Positions 28,716 to 38,405 of a stretch of 64,000 nucleotides of DNA are shown piece after piece (positions within the stretch are counted from its first letter, which is position 1; each line of letters starts with the position of its first letter). The notes under the pieces are model-generated. The model was given only the letters and a program-made list of their open reading frames with translations, searched no databases and was not told where the DNA came from. Source of the DNA: Lachnospiraceae bacterium (GTDB taxonomy: Bacteria > Bacillota > Clostridia > Lachnospirales > Lachnospiraceae); NCBI GenBank assembly GCA_024681775.1, contig JAILAF010000031.1, forward strand, positions 1 through 64,000, written 5' to 3'. Position numbers and translations under genes: made by a program.

Positions 28716-29924
28716 ATGTTTCATTTAGACAGCTTTATCGCAGAAGAAGTAACCCATCGTTCGGTATCCATGTTTGCAGAGGATGTGGAGCGGAGTAGAG
28801 ATGCATTGAAAGCTTCCATCGAGGGGAAATCCGTGCTGGTGATCGGCGGAGCGGGATCCATCGGATCTGCGTTTATCCGCACCATCCTGCCCTTTAAGCC
28901 CGGCGCTCTGGTGGTGGTGGATACCAACGAAAATGGTTTGGCAGAGCTTACCAGAGACCTGCGTTCCACGAAGGGAACTTACATCCCCGAGGACTATATC
29001 CCCTATCCCATGGATTTCGCCTCTCCGGCTTTTGAAAAGATGTTCCGCAGACGGGGTGGATTTGACATCGTGGCAAATTTCTCCGCTCACAAGCACGTGC
29101 GCTCGGAGAAGGATATTTACAGCATGGAGGCGCTCCTTCGCAATAATCTGCTCCATGCAAGAGAACTGTTAGTTCTTCTTTCGGAGCTTCCCCCGCAGGA
29201 GTATTTCTGCGTATCTACGGACAAGGCAGCGGACCCCGTGAATGTCATGGGCGCATCCAAGCGGATCATGGAGGATCTGATTTTCTGCTATAGTGACAGA
29301 TTCCCGGTACGGACAGCCCGCTTCGCCAATGTGGCATTTTCCAACGGATCTCTTCCCGACGGATTCCTGCACCGGCTGCAGAAGCACCAGCCTCTTTCGG
29401 CTCCCAGTGATGTGCGCAGATATTTTGTGAGTCCTGCGGAGGCGGGGCAGATCTGCCTGCTTTCCTGCATTCTGGGGGAGAACCGCGAGATCTTTTTCCC
29501 GAAGCTGAATGAAGTCCAGATGATGACCTTTGATCACATCGCCATTAAGCTTCTGGAGGCGCATGGATATGAGGCAAGAGAGTGTGACTCTGAGGCAGAG
29601 GCTGTTGAGCTGGCAGCAGTCATGCAGGAGGGGGATCGTAAGTACCCTGTATATTTCTCCAAGTCCGATACCTCCGGCGAAAAGCCTGCAGAGGAGTTCG
29701 TGGCAGGGGGAGAGGCTGCGGATATGGAACGATTTGAAGCGTTGGGCGTTATCACGGGGAAGGAGATTCCGGATAAGGGCAAGCTGTTCCGATTCTTGAA
29801 TCGCCTGGAGGATGTGCTGGACAGGGAGGATACCACAAAGGAAGAAGTGGTGGAGCTGCTGGAGGAGTACCTGCCGAACTTCCGTCACATCGAAACCGGA
29901 CGATCACTGGACAGCAAAATGTAG
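28716..29924 (+). CDS. CapD/LegB/PseB-like NDP-N-acetylhexosamine 4,6-dehydratase family protein
   Basis: VLVIGGAGSIGSAFIRTILPFKPGALVVVDTNENGLAELTRDLRS; NFSAHKHVRSEKD; STDKAADPVNVMGASKRIMEDLIF. Confidence 0.9.
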   Translation: MFHLDSFIAEEVTHRSVSMFAEDVERSRDALKASIEGKSVLVIGGAGSIGSAFIRTILPFKPGALVVVDTNENGLAELTRDLRSTKGTYIPEDYIPYPMDFASPAFEKMFRRRGGFDIVANFSAHKHVRSEKDIYSMEALLRNNLLHARELLVLLSELPPQEYFCVSTDKAADPVNVMGASKRIMEDLIFCYSDRFPVRTARFANVAFSNGSLPDGFLHRLQKHQPLSAPSDVRRYFVSPAEAGQICLLSCILGENREIFFPKLNEVQMMTFDHIAIKLLEAHGYEARECDSEAEAVELAAVMQEGDRKYPVYFSKSDTSGEKPAEEFVAGGEAADMERFEALGVITGKEIPDKGKLFRFLNRLEDVLDREDTTKEEVVELLEEYLPNFRHIETGRSLDSKM

Positions 29925-29956
29925 AGCGTATTTTACTGTGAAAGCGAGAATGTGGA

Positions 29957-30982
29957 ATGGATCAGATCAGTGTGATTCTCCCCTGCTATAATGTGGCTCC
30001 CTATTTGGACAGATGTCTGACCTCTTTGACTACCCAAACTATCGGTGTGGAGCGGCTGCAGATTCTCTGCGTGGACGACGCGTCCACAGATGATACCCGA
30101 GAAAAACTCCGGGAATGGGAGCAGCGTTTCCCAGAGAATCTTTGCATCATTGAGTGTTCGGAAAACAGGCGCCAGGGCACCGCACGTAACATCGGACTCC
30201 AATATGCTGCCGGGAAATATGTGTCCTTTGTGGATCCGGACGATTGGGTTGAACCATCTGCCTTTGAAGTGCTTCTGCAGGTTATGGAAGCGGAGCGCCC
30301 CCAAATGGTGCAATGCGGATTTGTACGGGACTTCGGTGACGGAAAACCTGACGTAAATGTCGGGAAGAACGCATCCTACAAAAAGATGGATATCAACTCC
30401 GGAGAAAAGCGGAGCCACAAGATTGCACTTACGGGTTCGGAACCAATGGTATGGGGACGGCTTCTGGAACGGGAATACCTGGTGAGGGAAGGGTTGGTAT
30501 TCCCGGAAGATCTGGCATATGAAGATAACTATTGGTGCTTGCTCCTTTCCGGAACCATAGAGAAGTATTGTGTTCTGGAGGCACCATTATACCATTACTG
30601 TGTAAATGGATCCTCTACCATCCTTAAGAACAATGCCGAGTATCATACGGACTTCCTTACGGTGCAGCTTTTGGCATTGGAAGAGGCAGAGCGCAGGGGA
30701 TGGGTGAATCTGTATCCGGATGCCATGGAATTTCATTTTCTTCATGGCGCATACCTGGACTTCTTGAAGATCATTTGTCTGCGCTATGACAATCCGCCCT
30801 ATGCGTTGTTCCGTCTGGTACAGGAGATTGTTGGAAGCAGGATGATGGTACGAAGAGATAATCCATACTATGCTGATGGATTTACGGAATTTCAGAAGCT
30901 TTTGCTAGGATTAATAGAGTGTAATGTGACCAAAGAACAATTCCGAGAAGTTGCGGTAAAAGTAAAGTCTCTTGGAATTTAA
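29957..30982 (+). CDS. GT2 glycosyltransferase
   Basis: ISVILPCYNVAPYLDRCLTSLTTQTIG...VDDASTDDT...RRQGTARNIGLQYAAGKYVSFVDPDDWVE. Confidence 0.95.
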   Translation: MDQISVILPCYNVAPYLDRCLTSLTTQTIGVERLQILCVDDASTDDTREKLREWEQRFPENLCIIECSENRRQGTARNIGLQYAAGKYVSFVDPDDWVEPSAFEVLLQVMEAERPQMVQCGFVRDFGDGKPDVNVGKNASYKKMDINSGEKRSHKIALTGSEPMVWGRLLEREYLVREGLVFPEDLAYEDNYWCLLLSGTIEKYCVLEAPLYHYCVNGSSTILKNNAEYHTDFLTVQLLALEEAERRGWVNLYPDAMEFHFLHGAYLDFLKIICLRYDNPPYALFRLVQEIVGSRMMVRRDNPYYADGFTEFQKLLLGLIECNVTKEQFREVAVKVKSLGI

Positions 30983-31002
30983 TGAATGGCGAGGAATGAG
31001 AA

Positions 31003-32163
31003 ATGACCGGAATTTTGCTGGTCTGGGAGTGCTTCGGATGTGCTGATATCCTGGAGGCATTTCGTCAAGAAGGGCATACCATCAGAGAAGTAAATACCAC
31101 TCAGGAGGAACTCCTTTCGGGAGATATGTCATTACTCCTGGATGAACTTCTTCAAACCTGTGATCCTGATTTTGTTTTTTCGTTCAATTATTTTCCTAAT
31201 CTGGCGATTTATTGCAAAGAGAAAGGAATCCCGTATCTGTCCTGGACATATGACAGCCCATACATTCATCTGTATTCCTATACTCTGATCTATCCTACTA
31301 ACCGGGTATTTGTGTTTGATTCCGATACCTACTTGAAATTCCATTCTCAAGGAATCGATACCGTCCGTTTTCTTCCAATGGCAGCAAATCCCAAACGCCT
31401 CATGAAACTGAAGGCACTGTTCGAAAATAACAAAAATATCCCTGCGAAAAATGGGATTACCTTTATAGGCTCGCTATATGATACAGAGCACGATTTCTAT
31501 GGAAGGATGAAAGGCCTAAGCGCCTATACGGAGGGATTTCTCCGGGGACTTATGGAGTCTCAGAAATGTCTCTATGGACAGGATATCGTGGAACCTGCCC
31601 TGACGAAGGAAGTTCTGGAGGATATGCACAAGGTACTTCCTCTGGAGCCTAAGAGTGACACTGTGGCTACAATGGAATACCTTTTTGCACAGTATGTGTT
31701 GCATCGTCGCATTACTGCCGAGGAGAGAAGGGCGTTTCTGGAGATTTTGGGGAAGGGATTCCCGGTAGACGTTTATACATCGCTTCCAGCAAAGGAACTT
31801 GCAGGATGCAGACTCCATAACCCGGTAGACTTTTATGAAGAGGCGCCCAAGGTATATGCTGCTTCTGCTATAAATTTAAATATTTCCCTCCGAAGTATAG
31901 TAAACGGAATTCCCCTTCGATGTTTTGAAATCTTGGGGAGTGGCGGATTCCTGCTGACAGACTATCGGGGGGACATGGAACTGTTTTTTGAGGAGGGAAG
32001 GGATTATGCATCCTTTTCTGATCAGGGAGAATTAATTCAGAAAGTACGCTATTACTTAGCACATGAAGAGGAGAGGCGTGCCATGGCAGAGAGCGCTCAT
32101 CGGAAGATTTCGGAAGCGCATACATATAGGCATCGAGTTCGAGAGATGTTGGATTCTTTGTAA
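31003..32163 (+). CDS. DUF3880/CgeB-like glycosyltransferase
   Basis: FSFNYFPNLA, IPYLSWTYDSP, NRVFVFD, INLNISLRSIVNGIPLRCFEILGSGGFLLTDY. Confidence 0.85.
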   Translation: MTGILLVWECFGCADILEAFRQEGHTIREVNTTQEELLSGDMSLLLDELLQTCDPDFVFSFNYFPNLAIYCKEKGIPYLSWTYDSPYIHLYSYTLIYPTNRVFVFDSDTYLKFHSQGIDTVRFLPMAANPKRLMKLKALFENNKNIPAKNGITFIGSLYDTEHDFYGRMKGLSAYTEGFLRGLMESQKCLYGQDIVEPALTKEVLEDMHKVLPLEPKSDTVATMEYLFAQYVLHRRITAEERRAFLEILGKGFPVDVYTSLPAKELAGCRLHNPVDFYEEAPKVYAASAINLNISLRSIVNGIPLRCFEILGSGGFLLTDYRGDMELFFEEGRDYASFSDQGELIQKVRYYLAHEEERRAMAESAHRKISEAHTYRHRVREMLDSL

Positions 32164-32187
32164 TAGCAGGTTACGGAGTATTTGCAA

Positions 32188-33342
32188 ATGAAAGTTGTAT
32201 TGATCGACTGGAATAGCTACGGCAATGTTTCAATAGAGCGACTGTTTGCGAAAAATGAATATTTAGTCAAAAAGACTCCCTTCTCGGAGCGAATGAGTCG
32301 GGAAGAACGGGAGAAAGCGGCGAGTGAGTTGCGTTCGCTTTTGCAGTGTTTTGTACCGGATTATGTGTTCTCATTTAATTATTTTCCGCCTGTTGCGGAA
32401 GCCTGCAATGAGACGGGGACGCCGTACATTTCCTGGATTTATGACAGTCCTTTCTTTCACCTCTATTCCTGCACAGTTCCACTCCCCTGTAACCGGATTT
32501 TTGTATTTGATGAGGGCATCCTGGTACCTTTTGGTGGAACGGTACCTACGGTGCATTATCTGCCTTTAGCGCCTCTTTTGGGTGAGTTGCCCCAGCTACC
32601 GCCATTGGGGAGCGGCGCGGACATTTCCTTTGTGGGATCCCTCTATTCCGAGAAAAAGCACAGGATTTACGATCGTTTTGCGGAGATTCCTCCCTTTATG
32701 AAGGGCTACTTAGATGGCCTGGCCAGGGCGCAGAGACATGTGTATGGAGTAAATTTTCTGGAAAGCTTTCTGACGCCTGAGATCCTGGAGGAATTACAAA
32801 AGATTTATCCCATGGATCCCAATGCGGCTAATGTTATGACTCCGGCACAGCTATATTCTCAGTTTGTTTTTTCAAGGCAGGTTACTGCCATAGAACGGCA
32901 GGAGACCATGGAACTGCTGGGGAGAGAATTAGAAGGATATCGACTGGAACTTTATACAAATGATGCGTCTGTCAGAATTTCGGGAGTCGATAACAAGGGG
33001 GCTCTGGATTATTATGATCAGATGCCACAGGTCTTTGCGGCATCCAGAATTAATCTGAATATTACACTGCGCAGCATATTGACCGGTATTCCGCTGCGGG
33101 CTATGGACATTATGTATTGTGGAGGACTGTTGCTAAGCAACTATCAGGAAGAACTGTGTCACTACTTTGTGCCGGGAGAGGATCTGGTGATTTATGAGAG
33201 TCCAGAGGACTTGCTGAACAAGGCGGAGTACCTGCTGAGTCACGAGAAGGAGCGAGCAGATATCGCTGCTTCCGGATGCCGGAAAGTACGTGAGGAGCAT
33301 TCTTTGGAGAAACGTTTGGTACAAATGGAGGAGTATCTCTAG
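32188..33342 (+). CDS. DUF3880/CgeB-like glycosyltransferase
   Basis: FSFNYFPPVA, TPYISWIYDSP, NRIFVFD, INLNITLRSILTGIPLRAMDIMYCGGLLLSNYQEEL; ATG 32188 better placed after SD than the ORF start. Confidence 0.85.
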   Translation: MKVVLIDWNSYGNVSIERLFAKNEYLVKKTPFSERMSREEREKAASELRSLLQCFVPDYVFSFNYFPPVAEACNETGTPYISWIYDSPFFHLYSCTVPLPCNRIFVFDEGILVPFGGTVPTVHYLPLAPLLGELPQLPPLGSGADISFVGSLYSEKKHRIYDRFAEIPPFMKGYLDGLARAQRHVYGVNFLESFLTPEILEELQKIYPMDPNAANVMTPAQLYSQFVFSRQVTAIERQETMELLGRELEGYRLELYTNDASVRISGVDNKGALDYYDQMPQVFAASRINLNITLRSILTGIPLRAMDIMYCGGLLLSNYQEELCHYFVPGEDLVIYESPEDLLNKAEYLLSHEKERADIAASGCRKVREEHSLEKRLVQMEEYL

Positions 33343-33403
33343 AAAAGAGAATACGCTACCAGAGTGATTAAGGGAGAAATGATATTACGGAGACAATAGG
33401 ACT

Positions 33404-34540
33404 ATGAAAAAATCAGTATATATTGCTGGGACAAGTAAAGTGGCCTATTTCATTCAAGATCTATTGAATAGTGAGAATGTAATTTTCCTGGGCTATGTAT
33501 CTTTGAATCAAGAACTGGAGAATCAGGCTGTACGCGGAGGATATCCTCTCATTTCAATGAATCGGTTGAAGAGTGAACAATATGACTATTTATTATTCAG
33601 CGAAGATACTGAGTTTGACAAATCTGATGATAGGAATATTTCGCTGTTTAATTGCATGAGTTTTCTTAGTTTTTTTTTAAGCCCGGAATATTATTTGTTA
33701 AGAAAAAAAGCTTTATCTGATATGAATAATGAGGACGCATGTGGGATTGTGACGGGTATGTCCTATGTGCAAAGAGGACTAATTCCTGAACACCTGACAA
33801 AAAGATTATGCATGTGTGCCGCTCCCTGCCAAGATCTTTATTATGATTTTTTCTCTTTAGCAGATGCATTAAGAAGAATGACACAGAAACTGAAATATGT
33901 GGTTATGGGGATTTCTCCATATTCGTTTCGTTATGACCTTTCATTAAGCCAAGAAAATAGCGCAAGAGTTTTGTATTATTATCGTGAATTTGGGGAAACA
34001 CATAATTTTGCAGTCACGGAAGACGGCATAGCTCTAATGGAGAGATATGATAAGGTTTTTGACGAAATCTGTTATCCAGAATGGCGTAATATTGTTTTTG
34101 ACTTATTTTTTGAGGATTCTTTAGAGCGAAACGATGAAAGTTTCAGTTATGGAAGCGGCGATGACATAAGACAAGAGGAGAGCCTCGAAAAAATGAGAAA
34201 GATCGGGAATAAGCCTTATCCGGAAACCGTCGCAGAAAACGAAATGATTTTTGGTATGTTTCTTGAACTGTGTGCACGGCATGGAATAAAAACTGTGGTG
34301 TTGATTCCGCCGTTTTCTAGATTTTTTAGAGAGCATTTTCCTATGGAGTATGTGGAGGAGGCTAGGGCTATTATCCGGAGCCATCACGCAAAATACGAGT
34401 TTGAGGTATTAGATATGTACGATTCCCCCGAGTTTTTGGATGATAAGTATTTTGCGGACGAAGACCACTTGAATGTATTTGGAGCGGATAAACTGACTGC
34501 TAGATTAGATGAGTTTTTATCAGAAAGATATTATGAGTAG
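33404..34540 (+). CDS. SGNH/DltD-like hydrolase or O-acyltransferase (putative)
   Basis: GIVTGMSYVQRGL block-I-like and DEDHLNVFGADKLTARL block-V-like (DxxH) motif. Confidence 0.55.
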   Translation: MKKSVYIAGTSKVAYFIQDLLNSENVIFLGYVSLNQELENQAVRGGYPLISMNRLKSEQYDYLLFSEDTEFDKSDDRNISLFNCMSFLSFFLSPEYYLLRKKALSDMNNEDACGIVTGMSYVQRGLIPEHLTKRLCMCAAPCQDLYYDFFSLADALRRMTQKLKYVVMGISPYSFRYDLSLSQENSARVLYYYREFGETHNFAVTEDGIALMERYDKVFDEICYPEWRNIVFDLFFEDSLERNDESFSYGSGDDIRQEESLEKMRKIGNKPYPETVAENEMIFGMFLELCARHGIKTVVLIPPFSRFFREHFPMEYVEEARAIIRSHHAKYEFEVLDMYDSPEFLDDKYFADEDHLNVFGADKLTARLDEFLSERYYE

Positions 34541-34674
34541 AGGGCAAGTTCCCTTGATTGATATCCCAAACGAACATGTGATTTTGAAGGTGAGATCGTT
34601 TATTGCTAATTGGTCGCAAAAATGGCTCTAGTAAGAAAAGAAGAAAGTGAGATCTGTTTGGAGGAGGAAAACCG

Positions 34675-35712
34675 ATGCCATCTATTTCTGTAATTTTACC
34701 CTGCTATAATGTTTCGCGTTGGATTGATCGCTGCCTGCAATCTTTAGCGGATCAGACCATTGGGGTGGAAAATCTAGAGCTGATCTGTGTGGACGATTGT
34801 TCCACGGATGATACCGCAGAAAAGATAGCAGCATGGGAGCAAAAGTATCCTGAGCAGATTTTGCTGATCAAATCAGATACGAATAGGCGAATCGGTGGAG
34901 CCAGAAATATCGGAATGCAGTATGCAACGGCCGAATGGATCGCATACATTGATTCCGATGACTGGGTAGAACCCATGTATATGGAAAAACTCTATCAAAA
35001 GGCAACCACAGGAAAGTACGATGTAATCTGCTGCTGGAATGTTCGAGATACAGCGACGGATCTGCATTTGTTGTCTCCTGAGGAATTACTGACAGGGAAA
35101 GCAGATCGGGAGATTTTTGTTTGCTCCGATGAAGATCGGAAGCAAATGATTCATGCGCAGCCAATGAAACTCAGCGCGTGGACGAAACTAATTCGGCGAG
35201 CATTTCTGGAGGAAAATGAGATTGGCTTTGTGGAAGGGTTGGCCTATGAAGACATCATCTGGGGAGAACTGATGCATCTATGCGTGAACAGTACGTACAT
35301 CCTGGAAGAAAGACTCTACCATTACTTTGTAAATACGGAATCTACTGTTATGAGTAAATCTGCAGATTATCAGCCAGATATGCTTACGGTGCAATCATTG
35401 TTGTATCGAGAATGGGACAGGAGAGGTGCACTTGCAAAGTATCATGATGAAGTGGAATTTGAATTTATTTATTCTTGTCTTTTGGCTTTTGTAAAACTAT
35501 TGGCATTACGTTTTGAAACACCACCTTATTCCTTGTTCCGCTTGCTTCAAATTTTTGCACAGGAACATTTTCCGGATTATTTGAACAATTACTACTTTGT
35601 AAAGGAGGATACCCCGGAGTTGCACAGGCAGATCGCACAGGCAGTATCACTTCCGCTGACGAAAAAGCAGTTTTTGGAATTTGCTGAGAATGTAAAGACA
35701 ATAGGATTATAG
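34675..35712 (+). CDS. GT2 glycosyltransferase
   Basis: ISVILPCYNVSRWIDRCLQSLADQTIGVENLELICVDDCSTDDT...GGARNIGMQYATAEWIAYIDSDDWVEP. Confidence 0.95.
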   Translation: MPSISVILPCYNVSRWIDRCLQSLADQTIGVENLELICVDDCSTDDTAEKIAAWEQKYPEQILLIKSDTNRRIGGARNIGMQYATAEWIAYIDSDDWVEPMYMEKLYQKATTGKYDVICCWNVRDTATDLHLLSPEELLTGKADREIFVCSDEDRKQMIHAQPMKLSAWTKLIRRAFLEENEIGFVEGLAYEDIIWGELMHLCVNSTYILEERLYHYFVNTESTVMSKSADYQPDMLTVQSLLYREWDRRGALAKYHDEVEFEFIYSCLLAFVKLLALRFETPPYSLFRLLQIFAQEHFPDYLNNYYFVKEDTPELHRQIAQAVSLPLTKKQFLEFAENVKTIGL

Positions 35713-35720
35713 GGTTTGAG

Positions 35721-36896
35721 ATGAGAATACTCTACTATTATTGGGGTGAAAACAGCAAGGAAGACTGCGTAGATGCGCTGTTGCGCCTGGGGCATGAAGT
35801 TCAGGTATGGACCCTGCCGATGGAAAATTATACTTCCGATCCGATTTTTTCAGAGAAAGCGGAGCAAATGGTTTCTGTGTTCGTGAAACAGGGAGGTGGA
35901 AGTGCTTGTCTTTTTTCCTTTGATTATTTTCCGCTTTTGTCTGAAGTGGCTCTTGCCTCCGGGTTACCGTATATCTCCTGGGTATACGACTCGCCGCATT
36001 ACACATTGGAATCCCTGACATTGGGGAATCCCTGCAATTATGTTTATATTTTTGACAGGAGTCTGGAGAAGCACTATCGGGAATTGGGTGTCAGTGCGGT
36101 ACATCACATGCCGCTGCCTGTGAATGTTAACCGAATAGACAGGCTTTTGAAAGAGAAAAACAGGGGGAAGCTACGGTATGAGCATGAAATCTGCTTCTTG
36201 GGCTCCCTTTACAATGACGAGTATGATTTCTATGAGCAAATCGGTTATCTTCCGGAAGACCTGAAAACCTATCTGGACGATGTGATTCGGGTGCAAGGAG
36301 AACTGATTGGGAAAGATGTCGTATCAGAACTTTTGCCTGCAAAGATGTGTGATGTTTTGGAAAAGTATGTTAAAGCGGATCTGGGACCGGAATTTCGAAA
36401 TGCCAGGGATACAATTTTTCAAAACATGTTACGAAAAAAGGTAACGGTAAATGAAAGGCAGTCTTTACTTATGATCCTGGGGCAACGTTTTTCGACAGAC
36501 CTCTATTCGGGAAAAGAACCTCCTGCAGATCTGCCTGTTCGGTACTGTGGGACGGCAGATTATCATAACGAGATGCCTGTCGTTTTCTCCAGGAGTAAGA
36601 TCAATTTGAATATCACGCTTCGGAGTATCTTGACCGGTATTCCGCTGCGCGTAGTGGATATCCTTGGTGCCGGAGGATTTTGCCTGACAAATTATCAGGA
36701 AGAATTATCAGAGTATTTTTCGGACGGGAAAGAGCTGGCGTGGTTCGAGAGTAAACAGGAAATGTTAGAGAAGGCGGAATATTTTCTGGCGCATGACCGG
36801 GAACGGGAATGCGCTGCTGCGGCAGGTCGAAACGCCGCAGAGCGCTTCTTCTCATACGATGTGCTTCTTCCGAAGGTATTTTCGAATCTGTGTTGA
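35721..36896 (+). CDS. DUF3880/CgeB-like glycosyltransferase
   Basis: FSFDYFPLLS, LPYISWVYDSP, NYVYIFD, INLNITLRSILTGIPLRVVDILGAGGFCLTNYQEEL. Confidence 0.85.
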   Translation: MRILYYYWGENSKEDCVDALLRLGHEVQVWTLPMENYTSDPIFSEKAEQMVSVFVKQGGGSACLFSFDYFPLLSEVALASGLPYISWVYDSPHYTLESLTLGNPCNYVYIFDRSLEKHYRELGVSAVHHMPLPVNVNRIDRLLKEKNRGKLRYEHEICFLGSLYNDEYDFYEQIGYLPEDLKTYLDDVIRVQGELIGKDVVSELLPAKMCDVLEKYVKADLGPEFRNARDTIFQNMLRKKVTVNERQSLLMILGQRFSTDLYSGKEPPADLPVRYCGTADYHNEMPVVFSRSKINLNITLRSILTGIPLRVVDILGAGGFCLTNYQEELSEYFSDGKELAWFESKQEMLEKAEYFLAHDRERECAAAAGRNAAERFFSYDVLLPKVFSNLC

Positions 36897-36908
36897 AGAC
36901 TCTTTTGC

Positions 36909-37859
36909 TCACATAAATTGTTTCATTTTCGCCATGATTTGGTCAAGCAATTGCATCTGCTCGGCATTTTTTTCAGTCAGCTCAAGGATGGTGTCTTCAA
37001 GGGTGGTATCCACCATGGCAGATTCGATAAAGTGCTCCATGAGACTAATGTAAAAGGGCGATTTTTCGGCATACTCCCACCAGAGTTTTTCAATGTCAAA
37101 GTGAACATTTCCGTTTTCCCATGGCTTATAGCCCGGGTAGTGGATTATCGTCACGGCCTTTTTTACTTCGTCGTAGGTTATTCCGGCGTTATGAGCTACT
37201 CTGGCAAATAGATTGTATTTCTGGCAGTCCACGTAGCCTACTTTTTTCCAATGAACCCAGTTGAGAATATCCTGATCCGGAGCTTCCATTTGGTAATCCC
37301 ATGCTTCAAAGGCTTTCACATAGATTTGGAAGCTGTAGTTTTTTCTAAGTTCGGCATAATTCATAAGCATCATGCCCGCATTAAAGTATCTGTAGCCGTA
37401 TCTGTAGGCCTCCGAAAGCATTTCATTATTTTTCGGTCCATAGGTTTCCGGCTGATTCAGGCCGCATTTGTCATCTGCAGCGATGATTTCTTTTCCGTCA
37501 AAAGGAAGGTAGTAAAGATCCTTCAGAGAGCCGTTGATGATCATATCGCCGTCCAAATACAGGATCCTGTCTAAACTCTCAGGAAGAAGTTCGAGCATCA
37601 TCAGCCTGTAGTAGGTTTCTATGCTCCACTGCTCATTTCTTGGAAGTTTATCACTGAATTTTCCCCGGTCAACCACAATAGAATGCACCGTAACTCCGTA
37701 TTCTGAAAGTGTTTCTTGCATCAAGGAGATATCTTCTGCGGTAAGCTCGCTATTTAATAGATATGCATCCACTTCTTCTTCGTTGTTCATGCCGAGAGAG
37801 AGAAGCATCACAGTGGTGTAGGGAATATATTTTCTGTTGAGAGCGGTGACAATATTCAT
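36909..37859 (-). CDS. GT8-family glycosyltransferase
   Basis: MNIVTALNRKYIPYTTVMLLSLGMNN; ETYYRLMMLELLPESLDRILYLDGDMIINGSLKDLYYL; IIHYPGYKPWENG. Confidence 0.93.
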   Translation of the reverse strand: MNIVTALNRKYIPYTTVMLLSLGMNNEEEVDAYLLNSELTAEDISLMQETLSEYGVTVHSIVVDRGKFSDKLPRNEQWSIETYYRLMMLELLPESLDRILYLDGDMIINGSLKDLYYLPFDGKEIIAADDKCGLNQPETYGPKNNEMLSEAYRYGYRYFNAGMMLMNYAELRKNYSFQIYVKAFEAWDYQMEAPDQDILNWVHWKKVGYVDCQKYNLFARVAHNAGITYDEVKKAVTIIHYPGYKPWENGNVHFDIEKLWWEYAEKSPFYISLMEHFIESAMVDTTLEDTILELTEKNAEQMQLLDQIMAKMKQFM

Positions 37860-37899
37860 ATGTATCCTTTGTTTTAGGAATGTAAAAGACTATACTTCT

Positions 37900-37928
37900 A
37901 TTATAATGTCATGCTATTTGAAGGTAAA
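37900..37928 (-). promoter_or_regulatory. Sigma-A-type promoter for the GT8 gene
   Basis: Minus strand TTTACC-17 bp-TATAAT, near-copy of 6565-6593. Confidence 0.7.
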
Positions 37929-37959
37929 TAGTTTTCGCGGGGTTGGATGGCCTGAATAA

Positions 37960-37988
37960 TTGCGATGGTGGCGTTTGCGTGATACTAT
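37960..37988 (+). promoter_or_regulatory. Sigma-A-type promoter, plus strand
   Basis: TTGCGA-17 bp-TACTAT with the shared TTTGCGTGATACTAT block. Confidence 0.5.
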
Positions 37989-38130
37989 TAATTTTTTATG
38001 TAAATTCGATTTTTTGATTTCCGAAGTTGCAAAGATTCTCCATTTATTCGCGTTATGTAGGCGAGCGGATATTCGAGGCTATCTCTATGTTCATAAACCG
38101 CTACTCTATTTGCGGAGGCCGGAATAGGCA

Positions 38131-38376
38131 TTTAATCCTATGGGGCAGGCCGTTGTTGATACTTATTACCAGGCGCAGGGTTGGGATTATTCCGCCATCG
38201 ACAGTTTTCTGCAGGAGGTGGTCCTGAATGGGGAGGATCCACGGAAGGAAGGCAGGGAAAAAGTATTTTCCGAGGAACTGGATTATTTCGGAAAAAACGG
38301 CGTTTTGGCATCGGAAATGATTTTTAAAGACATTCTGGGAGTGCTTTCGGAAGAAGAAAACCGGAGTGCAGAATGA
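38131..38376 (+). pseudogene. Possible truncated gene remnant (C-terminal fragment)
   Basis: FNPMGQAVVDTYYQAQGWDYSAIDSFLQEVVLNGEDPRKEGREKVFSEELDYFGKN reads like a conserved C-terminus; upstream in-frame stop TAG at 38125 and no SD. Confidence 0.35.
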
Positions 38377-38405
38377 AATGACGGATAGGAAAGAAAGTGG
38401 GCTGT

